Below are positions 53,554 through 63,815 of a DNA stretch of 64,000 nt, piece by piece. The notes beneath the pieces were generated by a model, which saw only the letters and a program-made list of their open reading frames with translations, did no database searches and had not been told where the DNA came from. The position numbers were made by a program, and so were the translations under genes. Each line of letters opens with the position of its first letter. Within the stretch, counting starts at the first letter, position 1. Source of the DNA: JBGVMW01 sp045122835 (GTDB lineage Bacteria > Bacillota > Clostridia > Lachnospirales > Lachnospiraceae); contig JBGVIB010000047.1 in NCBI GenBank assembly GCA_045122835.1, positions 48,276 through 112,275 on the forward strand, written 5' to 3'.

Positions 53554-54639
53554 ATGATTACCAACCAGATTATACAGACAAGCATTGACGAGTTGCGGAG
53601 TATTACCAGAGTAGATTTGTGTGTGGTAGATTTAGAAGCAACTGTATTGGCATCCACATATGACAGTGATGAGATTCAGAAAGAAGAAGTTTCGTATTTT
53701 GTAGAATCACCAGCAGATAGTCAGGCAATACATGGGCACCACTTTTTTAAGATATATGATGATAAGCAGTTGGAGTTCGTTTTGATTGCCAAGGGTGACA
53801 GTGATGATACTTATATGATAGGAAAAATTGCAGTAAGCCAGCTGCAGAATCTGGTAATTGCTTATAAGGAGCGATTTGACAAGAATAATTTTATCCAGAA
53901 TCTGATATTGGATAATCTGTTGCTGGTAGATATTTATAATCGTGCAAAGAAGCTTCATATTCCAATTGAGTGCCGTCGTATTGTATACATGATTGAAACA
54001 AAAAGTGAAAAAGATAATAGTGTTATGGAGTTGTTAAAGAATCTATATACAAATCAGAGTGGAGATTATATTACAGCAGTAGATGAGAAAAATGTAATTT
54101 TATTGAAAGAGTTGAAAGAGACAGATGGAGCGGAGGAGATTAAGGCCATTGCTGATACTCTTGTGGATATGTTGAACACAGAAGCAATGACCCAGGTCCG
54201 GGTGGCTTATGGTACTGTTGTGAAAGAGTTAAAGGATGTATCTAAGTCCTATAAAGAAGCAAAGATGGCATTGGATGTTGGCAAGATATTTTATGCGGAG
54301 AGGATGGTGGTATCCTATGCTTCCTTGGGAATTGGCCGACTCATTTATCAGCTGCCGATTTCCCTTTGTGAAATGTTCATGCATGAAGTATTTGGAGATG
54401 AATTACCAGATACCTTTGATGAGGAGACAGTTACCACTATTCACAAATTTTTTGAGAATAACTTAAATGTTTCGGAGACATCAAGACAGCTGTATGTTCA
54501 CAGAAATACGCTGGTGTATCGCTTAGAAAAGCTGCAAAAGAGTACAGGACTGGATATCCGTAGCTTTGATGATGCATTGACATTTAAGATTGCCTTGATG
54601 GTTGTCAGCTATATGAATTATGTAAATAATGAAAAATAA
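53554..54639 (+). CDS. PucR/CdaR-type transcriptional regulator
   Basis: This 361-residue regulator starts at ATG 53554 after AAGGGAGCCGG. The N-terminal part resembles the sugar-diacid recognition domain (MITNQIIQTSIDELRSITRV). The C-terminal helix-turn-helix is FFENNLNVSETSRQLYVHRNTLVYRLEKL, the PucR/CdaR signature, near residues 300-335. It follows the sugar ABC ATPase, a plausible link to carbohydrate-uptake control, although a terminator separates them. The effector is not known. Confidence 0.88.
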   Translation: MITNQIIQTSIDELRSITRVDLCVVDLEATVLASTYDSDEIQKEEVSYFVESPADSQAIHGHHFFKIYDDKQLEFVLIAKGDSDDTYMIGKIAVSQLQNLVIAYKERFDKNNFIQNLILDNLLLVDIYNRAKKLHIPIECRRIVYMIETKSEKDNSVMELLKNLYTNQSGDYITAVDEKNVILLKELKETDGAEEIKAIADTLVDMLNTEAMTQVRVAYGTVVKELKDVSKSYKEAKMALDVGKIFYAERMVVSYASLGIGRLIYQLPISLCEMFMHEVFGDELPDTFDEETVTTIHKFFENNLNVSETSRQLYVHRNTLVYRLEKLQKSTGLDIRSFDDALTFKIALMVVSYMNYVNNEK

Positions 54640-54780
54640 AAAAATACTAGCCTTTTCATGGGTTTTATGCTATACTCTTTTAATGACTGCAAAGAATACC
54701 AGTGTCCGGTATCGGTACATTAGTAATATAATAATAAAATGCAATAAGAGAAACGAAAGGCATTAAGGAGGAAACTAATA

Positions 54781-56070
54781 ATGAGTTTTACAGTTGAAAA
54801 TTTAGAAAAGAATATGGCAAAGCTTACTATTGAAGTAGCAGCAGAGGAATTTGACGCTGCAGTTGAGCGTGCTTATCAGAAAAACAAGAATAAATTAAGT
54901 GTTCCGGGATTCCGTAAAGGTAAAGTGCCGAGACAGATGATTGAAAAAATGTATGGTGCAGGCGTGTTCTATGAAGACGCTGCTAATGATTTAATTCCAA
55001 CTGCATACGATAAGACAGTAGATGAGTGCGATTTAGAAATCGTATCTCAGCCTAAGATTGATGTAACACAGTGCGAAAAGGGTAAAGCATTTATCTTTAC
55101 AGCAGAAGTTGCAGTTAAGCCGGGAGTTACATTAGGACAGTATATGGGTGTTGAAATCGAAGCACCTGCTTGTGACGTAACAGATGATGAAGTAAACGCA
55201 GAAATCGATAAAGAAAGAGAATCTTTAGCAAGAATGATTCCTGTAGAAGACAGAGCAGTAGCAGACGGTGATGTAGCTACAATTGACTTCGAAGGATTTA
55301 CAGATGGTGTAGCATTCGAAGGTGGTAAGGGAGAAGATTACGAATTAACAATCGGCTCTCACTCATTCATTGATACATTTGAAGAGCAGTTAATCGGTAA
55401 GAACATCGGTGAAGAAGTAGAAGTAAACGTTACTTTCCCAGAAGAATATCATGCACCGGAATTAGCTGGTAAGCCTGCTATGTTCAAGGTAACTATTAAG
55501 GGAATCAAAGTAAAAGAAGTTCCGGCATTAGATGATGAGTTCGTTGAAGAAGCTTCTGATGAAGCAAACAATGTAGATGAATACAAAGCAGAAATTCGCA
55601 AGAAATTAGAAGAAAAGAAAGCTGCAGAAGCAAAATCACAGAAGGAAGATGCTGTGTTAAAGGCAGTAATTGAAAATGCACAGATGGATATTCCGGATCC
55701 AATGGTAGACAGTCAGGTACAGCGTATGGCTCAGGATTTTGCACAGAGAATGCAGATGCAGGGATTATCTATCCAGCAGTATTTACAGGCATTCGGCATG
55801 ACAGGAGAAGCATTCCTTGAAAGCTTAAAACCACAGGCATTAAACCGTATCCAGAGCAGATTGGTATTAGAAGCTATTGCTGAGGCAGAGAAGATTGAAG
55901 TTTCTGATGATGATTTCAAGGCAGAAATAGCAGAGATGGCTAAGGCTTACGGTATGGAAGCTGATGAATTAGAAGGCAAAATCGGAGAGTACGAGAAAGA
56001 AAGCATTGTTTCTGACTTAAAGGTTAAGAAGGCTCTTGAAAAAACTGTAGAAGCAGCAGTTGAGAAATAA
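54781..56070 (+). CDS. tig: Trigger factor (ribosome-associated chaperone and prolyl isomerase)
   Basis: This 429-residue chaperone binds nascent chains at the ribosome exit. The ribosome-docking signature GFRKGKVPRQMIEK is at about 42-55, the FKBP-like domain at about 150-245 (GDVATIDFEGFTDGVAFEGG), and the helical C-terminal arms follow. AAGGAGGAAACTAAT precedes the ATG. It heads the tig-clpP-clpX-lon-ysxC block, a common order in Firmicutes that brings folding and proteolysis genes together. Confidence 0.96.
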   Translation: MSFTVENLEKNMAKLTIEVAAEEFDAAVERAYQKNKNKLSVPGFRKGKVPRQMIEKMYGAGVFYEDAANDLIPTAYDKTVDECDLEIVSQPKIDVTQCEKGKAFIFTAEVAVKPGVTLGQYMGVEIEAPACDVTDDEVNAEIDKERESLARMIPVEDRAVADGDVATIDFEGFTDGVAFEGGKGEDYELTIGSHSFIDTFEEQLIGKNIGEEVEVNVTFPEEYHAPELAGKPAMFKVTIKGIKVKEVPALDDEFVEEASDEANNVDEYKAEIRKKLEEKKAAEAKSQKEDAVLKAVIENAQMDIPDPMVDSQVQRMAQDFAQRMQMQGLSIQQYLQAFGMTGEAFLESLKPQALNRIQSRLVLEAIAEAEKIEVSDDDFKAEIAEMAKAYGMEADELEGKIGEYEKESIVSDLKVKKALEKTVEAAVEK

Positions 56071-56172
56071 TTTTATAGAGTATATCATACCCAGAAATAA
56101 ATATGTTTTGTTTCTGGGTAACTTCGCATAAAGAACATTTTGAGTATAATCATTATGAAAGGAAGGGTTAAA

Positions 56173-56760
56173 ATGGCATTTGTACCTTATGTAATCGAGC
56201 AGAACAGCAGAGGAGAGCGCTCCTATGATATTTTTTCTCGTTTGTTAAAGGAAAGAATTGTTTTTCTTGGAGAAGAAGTAACAGATACATCAGCAAATCT
56301 GATTATGGCGCAGTTATTATTCTTAGAGTCAGAGGATCCAACAAAGGATATTAATTTATACATTAATAGTCCGGGTGGTTCTGTTTCCGCAGGATGGGCA
56401 ATCTATGACACAATGCGTTATATCAAGTGTGATGTTTCTACTATTTGTCTTGGTATGGCTGCAAGTATGGGTGCATTTCTTTTGGCAGGCGGTACTAAGG
56501 GTAAACGTTTTGCATTACCAAATGCAGAGATTATGATTCACCAGCCATTAGGTGGTGCTCAGGGTCAGGCAACAGAGATTCAGATTGCAGCAGAGCATAT
56601 ATTAAAGACAAGAGATAGATTGAATCAGGAGTTATCTGCGAATACAGGTAAACCATTAGATGTAATCAAAGCAGACACAGAAAGAGATAACTTTATGTCC
56701 GCAGAAGAAGCTATGAACTATGGTTTGATTGACAAAGTTATTACGAATCGTATTTCTTAA
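56173..56760 (+). CDS. clpP: ATP-dependent Clp protease proteolytic subunit
   Basis: This 195-residue serine protease forms the barrel chamber used by ClpX. The ATG at 56173 has GAAAGGAAGGG upstream; the 11-residue longer frame is rejected. The triad is Ser98 in GMAASMGAF, His123 in MIHQPLGG and Asp172 in DTERDNFM, at standard numbering. A stem of ACCCAGAAA/TTTCTGGGT lies between tig and clpP without a T run, so read-through from tig is possible. Confidence 0.97.
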   Translation: MAFVPYVIEQNSRGERSYDIFSRLLKERIVFLGEEVTDTSANLIMAQLLFLESEDPTKDINLYINSPGGSVSAGWAIYDTMRYIKCDVSTICLGMAASMGAFLLAGGTKGKRFALPNAEIMIHQPLGGAQGQATEIQIAAEHILKTRDRLNQELSANTGKPLDVIKADTERDNFMSAEEAMNYGLIDKVITNRIS

Positions 56761-56867
56761 TCACAGGATGTCCGGGAGAAGTAGAAGTTTCTTTCGGACA
56801 CTTGTAAAAATTACTAATGCGGTTAGCTATTGATAGTTTACCACCTTAGTAATAACTGGAGGGAACC

Positions 56868-58166
56868 ATGGCAGGAAAAAAATTAGAAGATAAGGTGCGC
56901 TGTTCATTTTGTGGAAAAACACAAGAGCAGGTCAGACGCCTCATTGCAGGTCCAAATGGTATTTATATTTGTTATGATTGTGTAGAGACCTGTGTAGATT
57001 TAATTGAAGATGAATATCTTGAAGAAGATGATTTCGGCGGAGAACTGGGAGATATTAATTTATTAAAGCCGAAGGAAATTAATGAATTTCTGGATGAATA
57101 TGTAATTGGACAGCAGGCAGCAAAGAAGGTTCTTTCTGTAGCTGTATATAACCATTATAAACGTGTACTTGCACAGAAAAATTTAGGCGTGGAGTTACAG
57201 AAGAGTAACATCTTAATGTTAGGACCAACCGGTTCCGGTAAGACATATTTGGCACAGACATTAGCAAAACTGTTAAATGTTCCATTTGCCATTGCAGATG
57301 CAACAGCTTTGACAGAGGCAGGTTACGTTGGTGAAGATGTAGAAAACATTCTGCTCAAATTAATTCAGGCAGCAGATTATGATATAGCGAAGGCAGAGTA
57401 TGGTATTGTCTATATAGACGAAATTGATAAAATTACTAGAAAATCTGAGAATGTATCTATTACCAGAGATGTTTCTGGTGAAGGTGTACAGCAAGCTTTA
57501 TTGAAGATATTGGAAGGTACGGTTGCGTCTGTGCCGCCTCAGGGAGGAAGAAAGCATCCTCATCAGGAACTGTTGCAGATTAATACAACGAATATTTTAT
57601 TTATCTGTGGTGGTGCCTTTGAAGGATTGGATAAGATTATTGAATCTAGAATGGATCAGAAATCAATTGGTTTCAATGCAGAGATTGCAGAGAAACGTGA
57701 AGAAAATCTAGGTGAAGTACTGAAAAATGTAACACCACAGGATTTGACAAAATTTGGTCTTATACCTGAGTTTGTAGGTCGTGTGCCAGTTATTGTATCT
57801 TTAGAACAGTTAGACAGAGATGCATTGACACGTATTTTGACTGAGCCAAAGAATGCAATTGTGAAGCAGTATCAGCAGATGTTTGAGCTAGATGGTGTAG
57901 AACTGACATTTGAGAAGGAAGCCATTGAAGCCATTGCAGATAAGTCATTAGAGCGTAAGACTGGTGCGAGAGGTTTGCGTTCCGTAATGGAAGGTGCAAT
58001 GATGGATCTAATGTATGAAGTGCCTTCAGATGAAAGGATTACACAGTGCGTCATTACAAAGGATGTAGTGGATGGCAAGGGAAATGCTCGCATTACCTGC
58101 CGTGATGAAAGCGAAGCGCCGAGGAAAAAAACAAATTTACTTCGACGCAAAGCAGCAGCTGAATAA
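56868..58166 (+). CDS. clpX: ATP-dependent Clp protease ATP-binding subunit ClpX
   Basis: ClpX is the AAA+ unfoldase that feeds substrates to ClpP. The 432-residue protein has the N-terminal C4 zinc domain (CSFCGKTQEQVRRLIAG and CYDCVETC), GPTGSGKTYLAQTLAK (Walker A), IVYIDEIDKI (Walker B) and TGARGLRSVMEG (sensor 2). It follows clpP by about 107 bases, a gap that can form a hairpin from TTACTAA to TTAGTAA (about 56811-56853). GGAGGGAACC precedes the ATG. Confidence 0.97.
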   Translation: MAGKKLEDKVRCSFCGKTQEQVRRLIAGPNGIYICYDCVETCVDLIEDEYLEEDDFGGELGDINLLKPKEINEFLDEYVIGQQAAKKVLSVAVYNHYKRVLAQKNLGVELQKSNILMLGPTGSGKTYLAQTLAKLLNVPFAIADATALTEAGYVGEDVENILLKLIQAADYDIAKAEYGIVYIDEIDKITRKSENVSITRDVSGEGVQQALLKILEGTVASVPPQGGRKHPHQELLQINTTNILFICGGAFEGLDKIIESRMDQKSIGFNAEIAEKREENLGEVLKNVTPQDLTKFGLIPEFVGRVPVIVSLEQLDRDALTRILTEPKNAIVKQYQQMFELDGVELTFEKEAIEAIADKSLERKTGARGLRSVMEGAMMDLMYEVPSDERITQCVITKDVVDGKGNARITCRDESEAPRKKTNLLRRKAAAE

Positions 58167-58177
58167 TTACGAATAAA

Positions 58178-58231
58178 GTATAAAAGTTAGGGCACTGCAT
58201 AAATTACCGGGCAGTGCCCTAACTTTTATAC
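58178..58231. terminator. Perfect 21-base-arm hairpin between clpX and lon
   Basis: GTATAAAAGTTAGGGCACTGC (first arm, 58178-58198) is exactly complementary to 58211-58231 around a 12-base loop. TTTTATA within the second arm gives a partial T run. It is likely a terminator or attenuator between clpX and lon, usable in both directions. Confidence 0.75.
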
Positions 58232-58264
58232 TAATACATCAAAAATAGAAAGAAAGGTAGCAGA

Positions 58265-60571
58265 ATGATAGAAAATGAAAGGGCAAATTATCCGCTAGTT
58301 GCACTACGGGGGCTGACCCTTTTGCCGGAAATGATTGCGCATTTTGATATTAGTAAAGAATATTCGGCAAAGGCAGTAGAAGAAGCTATGCGGGAAAAAC
58401 AAAGAATTTTTCTGATTACCAGAAAACAGGATTCGGAAAATGAAGTGTCTTTGGATGCGTTGTATACAACTGGTGTTGTGGCAGAAATCAAAGAAATTTT
58501 AAGATTACCCAATAAAGTGCTTCGTATCATGGTGGCAGTAGAATCTGTTGCAAAGCTGGTGGAGATTTATCAGGAAGAAGGATATTACAGAGGTTATGTT
58601 TTGACCACGGCACAAGAGGACGCATTAAACGAGTGCAAGGAGGCTGCCATGGTGCAGACTCTCAAAGAATTATTTCAGCAATATGCATTGACACAGCCGA
58701 AACTTGGCAAAGAGCTGGTACAGCGCCTAAGTGGTAGTGAAAGGCTTGGCACGCAGATATATGAGATGGCTGGTAATTTACCATTGTACTTTGCAGATAA
58801 GCAGCAGATATTAGAAGCAGATTCCCTTCAGGGAAAATATGAGGTGTTAACGGCAGTTTTTTCAAAAGAAATTCAGATTAACCGTTACAAGCAGGATTTA
58901 CAGGCAAAAATAAAAACACAGATAGATAAAAGCCAACGGGAATATATGCTGAGAGAACAGATGAAGGTCATTCGCAAGGAATTAGGGGAAGAAAATATTG
59001 TGTCTGATGCAGACCGGTATTTAGAGCAGTTAGCTGAAAAGAAGGTGCCGGATTCTATTGCTGATAAAATCAAAAATGAAATCAAGCGATTAAAATCCTT
59101 TGGCTCTAATCATTCAGAATCTGCTGTGCTTCAGAATTATATTGAAACTATGCTTGCTATGCCTTGGTCAAAAAATAAAAAAGAAAATGGAGACTTAAAA
59201 AAGGCAGAAAAGGTTTTAGAGCAGGATCACTATGGCATGAAGGAAATCAAGGAGCGGGTGCTGGAATATTTAGCAGTCCGCAAGTTAGCAGGAAAGGGTA
59301 ATAGCCCAATCCTCTGTCTGGTTGGTGCACCTGGAACAGGAAAGACCTCTATTGGTAAATCCATTGCAAGAGCATTGGACAAGAAATATGTGAGAATCAG
59401 CCTTGGTGGTGTTCATGATGAAGCAGAAATCAGAGGACATCGTAAAACTTATGTTGGTGCTATGCCGGGAAGAATTGCTGTAGCCTTAAAGCAGGCAGGC
59501 GTAAAGAATCCTGTCATGCTGTTAGATGAGATTGATAAGGTAGGGGAAAATCACAGAGGCGACCCGTATTCGGCGTTATTAGAGGTATTAGATTCTGAGC
59601 AGAATAAGAAATTCCGCGACCATTATTTAGAGGAGCCACTGGATTTGTCTGAGGTTATGTTTGTGGCAACTGCTAATACATTACAGGGAATTCCTAAGCC
59701 TTTGTTAGACCGTATGGAGATTATAGAGGTATCTGGCTATACAGAGAACGAAAAGTTTCATATTGTAAAGGAATACTTATTTCCAAAGCAGCGAAAAAAA
59801 CACGGCTTGAAAGAAAGTCAGATAACGGTAAGCGACCACGCTATTGAGAAGATGATTTCTTGCTACACGAAGGAAGCTGGAGTCCGTGATTTGGAAAGAC
59901 GAATTGCAGATATCTGCCGTAAGTGTGCAAAAGAAATTCTTGTAGATGACAAGACTCGTGTGAAAGTTACAGCATCTAATATAGAGAAATTTCTTGGAAA
60001 AGAAAAGTATCGTAAGGATAAGATAAATGACCGGGCAGATATTGGTATTGTAAGGGGCTTAGCTTGGACAAGTGTTGGTGGTGATACCCTGGAAATTGAA
60101 GTGAATACTATGGATGGAAAAGGTGAAGTGCAGCTTACAGGGCAGTTGGGAGATGTGATGAAGGAATCTGCAGCGGCAGGTATCAGCTATTTGCGGTCGG
60201 CGTCGAAAGAACTGGGGATTCCGGAAGAATATTTTAAAAAACATGATATTCATATTCATATACCGGAAGGTGCTGTGCCAAAGGATGGACCGTCTGCGGG
60301 TATTACTATGGCAACCGCTGTATTATCTGCTGTAGTCAGACGTCCAGTGCCGGCGGATATGGCTATGACAGGAGAAATTACCCTAAGAGGGAGAGTTTTG
60401 CCTGTAGGAGGCTTAAAAGAAAAGCTGTTAGCGGCAAAAAATGCTGGTGTGACAAAAGTATGTGTACCGGCAGATAACCGCAAGGATATTGAGGAACTTT
60501 CAAAAGAAATCACAGGAGATCTGAAGATTGTGTATGTGACACAGTTTAATCAGGTCTGGAGTGAATTATAA
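58265..60571 (+). CDS. lon: Endopeptidase La (ATP-dependent Lon protease)
   Basis: This 768-residue protease degrades damaged and regulatory proteins. An N-terminal substrate-recognition domain (about 1-190) is followed by the AAA+ module with GAPGTGKTSIGKSIARALD and MLLDEIDKVG, and the C-terminal protease domain with the Ser677-Lys720 dyad in PKDGPSAGIT and GGLKEKLLAAK. Spacing and length are normal. GAAAGGTAGCAG precedes the ATG. It is followed 81 bases later by ysxC, a pairing conserved across Firmicutes. Confidence 0.97.
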   Translation: MIENERANYPLVALRGLTLLPEMIAHFDISKEYSAKAVEEAMREKQRIFLITRKQDSENEVSLDALYTTGVVAEIKEILRLPNKVLRIMVAVESVAKLVEIYQEEGYYRGYVLTTAQEDALNECKEAAMVQTLKELFQQYALTQPKLGKELVQRLSGSERLGTQIYEMAGNLPLYFADKQQILEADSLQGKYEVLTAVFSKEIQINRYKQDLQAKIKTQIDKSQREYMLREQMKVIRKELGEENIVSDADRYLEQLAEKKVPDSIADKIKNEIKRLKSFGSNHSESAVLQNYIETMLAMPWSKNKKENGDLKKAEKVLEQDHYGMKEIKERVLEYLAVRKLAGKGNSPILCLVGAPGTGKTSIGKSIARALDKKYVRISLGGVHDEAEIRGHRKTYVGAMPGRIAVALKQAGVKNPVMLLDEIDKVGENHRGDPYSALLEVLDSEQNKKFRDHYLEEPLDLSEVMFVATANTLQGIPKPLLDRMEIIEVSGYTENEKFHIVKEYLFPKQRKKHGLKESQITVSDHAIEKMISCYTKEAGVRDLERRIADICRKCAKEILVDDKTRVKVTASNIEKFLGKEKYRKDKINDRADIGIVRGLAWTSVGGDTLEIEVNTMDGKGEVQLTGQLGDVMKESAAAGISYLRSASKELGIPEEYFKKHDIHIHIPEGAVPKDGPSAGITMATAVLSAVVRRPVPADMAMTGEITLRGRVLPVGGLKEKLLAAKNAGVTKVCVPADNRKDIEELSKEITGDLKIVYVTQFNQVWSEL

Positions 60572-60652
60572 AAGGAGTAAGATTGGATATTGTGCTGATG
60601 CACAAGTTCTCCTGATTAAGAGGCCGCTGAAGCGGCAGGATGTGAGGAAAAT

Positions 60653-61267
60653 ATGATTATAAAAAGTGTGGAATTAGAGACAGTTTGTGGTATCACAAGT
60701 AAACTCCCGGATAATGAATTTCCTGAATTTGCATTTGCCGGCAAGTCAAATGTAGGCAAATCTTCACTGATTAATGGTCTGGTTCAGCGAAAGGCACTGG
60801 CGAGAACCTCCTCCCAGCCGGGAAAAACCCAGACAATTAACTTTTATAATGTAAATAAAAATGTGTACTTTGTAGATTTGCCTGGATATGGCTATGCAAA
60901 GGTATCTATGGAAATTAAAGCAAAATGGGGTAAAATGATTGAGCGTTATTTACAGACCTCGAAAAAGTTAAAAGCAGTATTTTTGCTGATAGATATTCGT
61001 CATGAACCATCTGCCAATGACAGGGAAATGTACGAATGGATACGATATAATGGTTATGAACCGGTAGTAATTACCACTAAGTTAGATAAGATCAAACGAA
61101 GTCAGGTGCAGAAGCATTTGAAAATGGTAAGAGAAGGCTTAGGTGCAGGAAAAGAAACTATTATTATTCCATTTTCTGCTGTGACGAAACAAGGCCGGGA
61201 AGAAATCTGGTCCTATATCGAAAGCTGCAGAAACGAAACAGTACCGGAGATTACAGAGGCAGAATAA
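60653..61267 (+). CDS. ysxC: Ribosome biogenesis GTP-binding protein YsxC/EngB
   Basis: This 204-residue GTPase acts in assembly of the large ribosomal subunit. G1 is FAGKSNVGKSSLING, G2/G3 are TSSQPGKTQTINFYN and VDLPGYGYAKVS, and G4 is TKLDKI. GTGAGGAAAAT precedes the ATG. It is the usual last gene of the lon-linked block; the next gene is 19 bases away and may be co-transcribed with it. Confidence 0.96.
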   Translation: MIIKSVELETVCGITSKLPDNEFPEFAFAGKSNVGKSSLINGLVQRKALARTSSQPGKTQTINFYNVNKNVYFVDLPGYGYAKVSMEIKAKWGKMIERYLQTSKKLKAVFLLIDIRHEPSANDREMYEWIRYNGYEPVVITTKLDKIKRSQVQKHLKMVREGLGAGKETIIIPFSAVTKQGREEIWSYIESCRNETVPEITEAE

Positions 61268-61286
61268 GAGGTAAGGTTGAAAAATT

Positions 61287-63119
61287 ATGAAGACATATCA
61301 AAATAAAAATGAGCGGCTCATAAACTATGTGATTCTGTTTTTGGCAGCAGTTCTTCCACGAATTGTCATATGCTTAAACAGCCAGATGGGCTTTTGGCCC
61401 TCTGACGAGGTGGCAACAGTTTCCGGAGCTGCCAACCTGGCAGGACTTGACTGGTCTGCTGTAGTATCAAGAGCTGGTTATTATGGACAGGGATTTTACA
61501 GTCTGTTTGCACCAGTGTTTTATCTGACAGACGATCCTTTTATTATATATCGGTGCATGGCAGTTGTTTGTGCATTGATACAAGGAAGTGTGGCGTATTT
61601 AGCATATTATTGCTTCCGTCGTTTCTTCTATATTAATCGCAGATGGATACTGCTTATTATGTCTGTTGGCTGCTCGTATATGCTGAACACAGAGGCAAAC
61701 ATACTATATAATGAGCATCCGTATTTACTTGTGACATGGCTGGCGACTATTATTTTGCTGCAATTAAATGAAAATGTAGATAATAAGAAAAAGAAAGCAA
61801 TATGGACAATATTACTTATTTTTGTACTTGGTTACAGCCTTACCCTTCACACAAGAGCATGGGTGCTGTGGATGGCATTGGTAATTCTGGTGCTTGTTTA
61901 TTACTATGCATATCGAAAGTGGTTGATTTCTCTTCCGGTATGTTTTACATTAGGTGCTTTATTAATTGGTGCAGTACTGGTATATATTGGTTATGTTCAG
62001 AGAGATATCTGGCTGACAGATGATACTGGCTCTCTGCGAAATGCCGGGTTTAAAATTAATTTTAACCTATCGTCCCCTACAGCGGTATATGCGTGGTTTT
62101 GTATTATAATAGGTCAGTTGAATAGTGCTATCTATGCATCCATAGGCGGTGCTGTTATTGGTGTGGTAGTTTTGTTAGTACTTATATGCCGGGTGTTGGG
62201 GAAAAAGAAAGCGCTGCCGGATAATCCATATGATTTAGAGAAAAAATACTTTGTGCTTGGTACGTTTTTTCTGGTGGCAATTGTCTTTACCATAGGTGGA
62301 TTGTCTTTGAACTGGCTTAATGGTCTGACAGAAGCCATAGAAAATGATTATGGTAATGAAGCAGTGGCGTATAAAATATTCTTGTATTTCAGGTATATGG
62401 CAACCTACACAGGACCGCTTTTGCTGGTGACATTCTCTTATTTATATCATTTTAAGAAAACTCTTAAAAGATTTTATAAGCCGGCTACTATGGTGCTGGT
62501 ATGCTTGCAGGCGTGTTGGTTCCTGTTTATTGTACCTTATGTGCATAATTATCCGGGATACAAGTCAGCAAGGTTAAGTCCTTATGTGTTATTCCTGTTT
62601 GGAAATAAGATAAATATTGTAACTTTTATTGGTGCTGCGTTTTTTGTATTTCTGGCATGGTTTATTATGTGGAACTATTTAAAAAAAGGAAAAGTTCTAG
62701 TGCCTGTTGCCTTGATTAGTGCATTTTTGGTGTACCATTATATCAGTATGTCAGTATGTTATGTTATGCCCCAGCAGGAACGACGTTATGATAAGGTGGA
62801 TGGTGGTTATGAGTTTGTTCAGAAATTGGAGGAAAAGAACATCATATTATCAGAAATTTATGCACCTGCGGCAGTAGAAAACACCCAGTGTCCGTATTAT
62901 TATTATCAGTTTTATCTCAACAAGTACATTATTTGCCCGTCTTATCCGGATGCTACATCAGAAATGCCGGTGGTATTTTATCAAAAATCTGATAATGAAA
63001 TATTATTAGCGGCAGGGTATACCTGTTATCGTCTGGATAAAAATGAATGTGTATATGTAAATACGGAGTCGATGATAGCCGTACTGGATGAATTGGGATA
63101 CAAAAAGGTGAAAAAATAG
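61287..63119 (+). CDS. Polytopic membrane protein, GT-C glycosyltransferase-like
   Basis: This 610-residue protein has about 12 membrane segments spread over residues 13-490 and a C-terminal soluble tail (about 500-610). The first outside loop carries WPSDEVATVSG with the acidic Asp-Glu pair typical of GT-C enzymes that use lipid-linked sugar donors (PMT/ArnT-like). The family is inferred from topology and this motif; no closer relative is recognised. GAGGTAAGGTTG lies well before the ATG. Its likely role is decoration of wall polymers or surface proteins. Confidence 0.7.
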   Translation: MKTYQNKNERLINYVILFLAAVLPRIVICLNSQMGFWPSDEVATVSGAANLAGLDWSAVVSRAGYYGQGFYSLFAPVFYLTDDPFIIYRCMAVVCALIQGSVAYLAYYCFRRFFYINRRWILLIMSVGCSYMLNTEANILYNEHPYLLVTWLATIILLQLNENVDNKKKKAIWTILLIFVLGYSLTLHTRAWVLWMALVILVLVYYYAYRKWLISLPVCFTLGALLIGAVLVYIGYVQRDIWLTDDTGSLRNAGFKINFNLSSPTAVYAWFCIIIGQLNSAIYASIGGAVIGVVVLLVLICRVLGKKKALPDNPYDLEKKYFVLGTFFLVAIVFTIGGLSLNWLNGLTEAIENDYGNEAVAYKIFLYFRYMATYTGPLLLVTFSYLYHFKKTLKRFYKPATMVLVCLQACWFLFIVPYVHNYPGYKSARLSPYVLFLFGNKINIVTFIGAAFFVFLAWFIMWNYLKKGKVLVPVALISAFLVYHYISMSVCYVMPQQERRYDKVDGGYEFVQKLEEKNIILSEIYAPAAVENTQCPYYYYQFYLNKYIICPSYPDATSEMPVVFYQKSDNEILLAAGYTCYRLDKNECVYVNTESMIAVLDELGYKKVKK

Positions 63120-63198
63120 TACTGGAGAACTATTGACAATTTTTGGCAAAAAAGATATATTCATTTAGGTGCGCTATTCAAGAAAGGAGAAAGATACT

Positions 63199-63612
63199 AT
63201 GAAAAAGAAATTAACAAAAGCTTTAGCAAGTTGTTTAGTAGTTATTATGGCATGTTCTATCACCGCTTGTAGCAAAAAAACTACTTTAGCTGAATGGGTT
63301 AAAAGTGATGAAGTAAAGACTGTAATTGATTCTATTGCTTCCTCAGCAGAGGGTATGAAGATTGAATTCAAGGCTGACGGTGAAGACGTTCTTGTTATGA
63401 GCTACACATATGAAGAACAGCTTGATCTTTCTGATGAAGAAGCTAAGAAGACAGTAGAAGAGTACTTTGATTCAGCACTTGAGCAGCAGGCATCTACATT
63501 CACAAATATGCGTGATGAAATCAACAAAGAGTACAAGCTTAATGTAAAGACAATCCGTATTGAATACATCAATGCAGATGGTACTATGATTTTCTCTAAG
63601 GATATTTCATAA
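63199..63612 (+). CDS. Small lipoprotein, DUF4854-like
   Basis: This 137-residue protein starts at ATG 63199 after AAGAAAGGAGAAAG. It has a lipoprotein signal peptide with lipobox ITAC (Cys at about 24) and a compact acidic domain (LAEWVKSDEVKTVIDSIAS, then YTYEEQLDLSDEEAKKTVEE). This matches small Clostridial lipoproteins of the DUF4854 type as remembered, whose function is unknown. A strong terminator follows. Confidence 0.8.
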   Translation: MKKKLTKALASCLVVIMACSITACSKKTTLAEWVKSDEVKTVIDSIASSAEGMKIEFKADGEDVLVMSYTYEEQLDLSDEEAKKTVEEYFDSALEQQASTFTNMRDEINKEYKLNVKTIRIEYINADGTMIFSKDIS

Positions 63613-63681
63613 TATTATCAATAAATTAGTTATAAATAGAAATTAACTGAAAGAATTTTCAGTGTCACGAATAAGCGTAAC

Positions 63682-63730
63682 AAAAAGTGATACCCGTTGC
63701 GGCGAAAGCTGCGACGGGTATCACTTTTTT
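63682..63730 (+). terminator. Terminator after the small lipoprotein gene
   Basis: AAAAAGTGATACCCGT pairs with ACGGGTATCACTTTTTT across a second small GC stem, 70 bases after the stop. Confidence 0.9.
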
Positions 63731-63815
63731 GTGAAAATATAATTCTTGCAAATACTTCTGTTCGATATTATCATAATTATATTATAGATAATTGCGAAAC
63801 GCCAACAAGGTAGTG

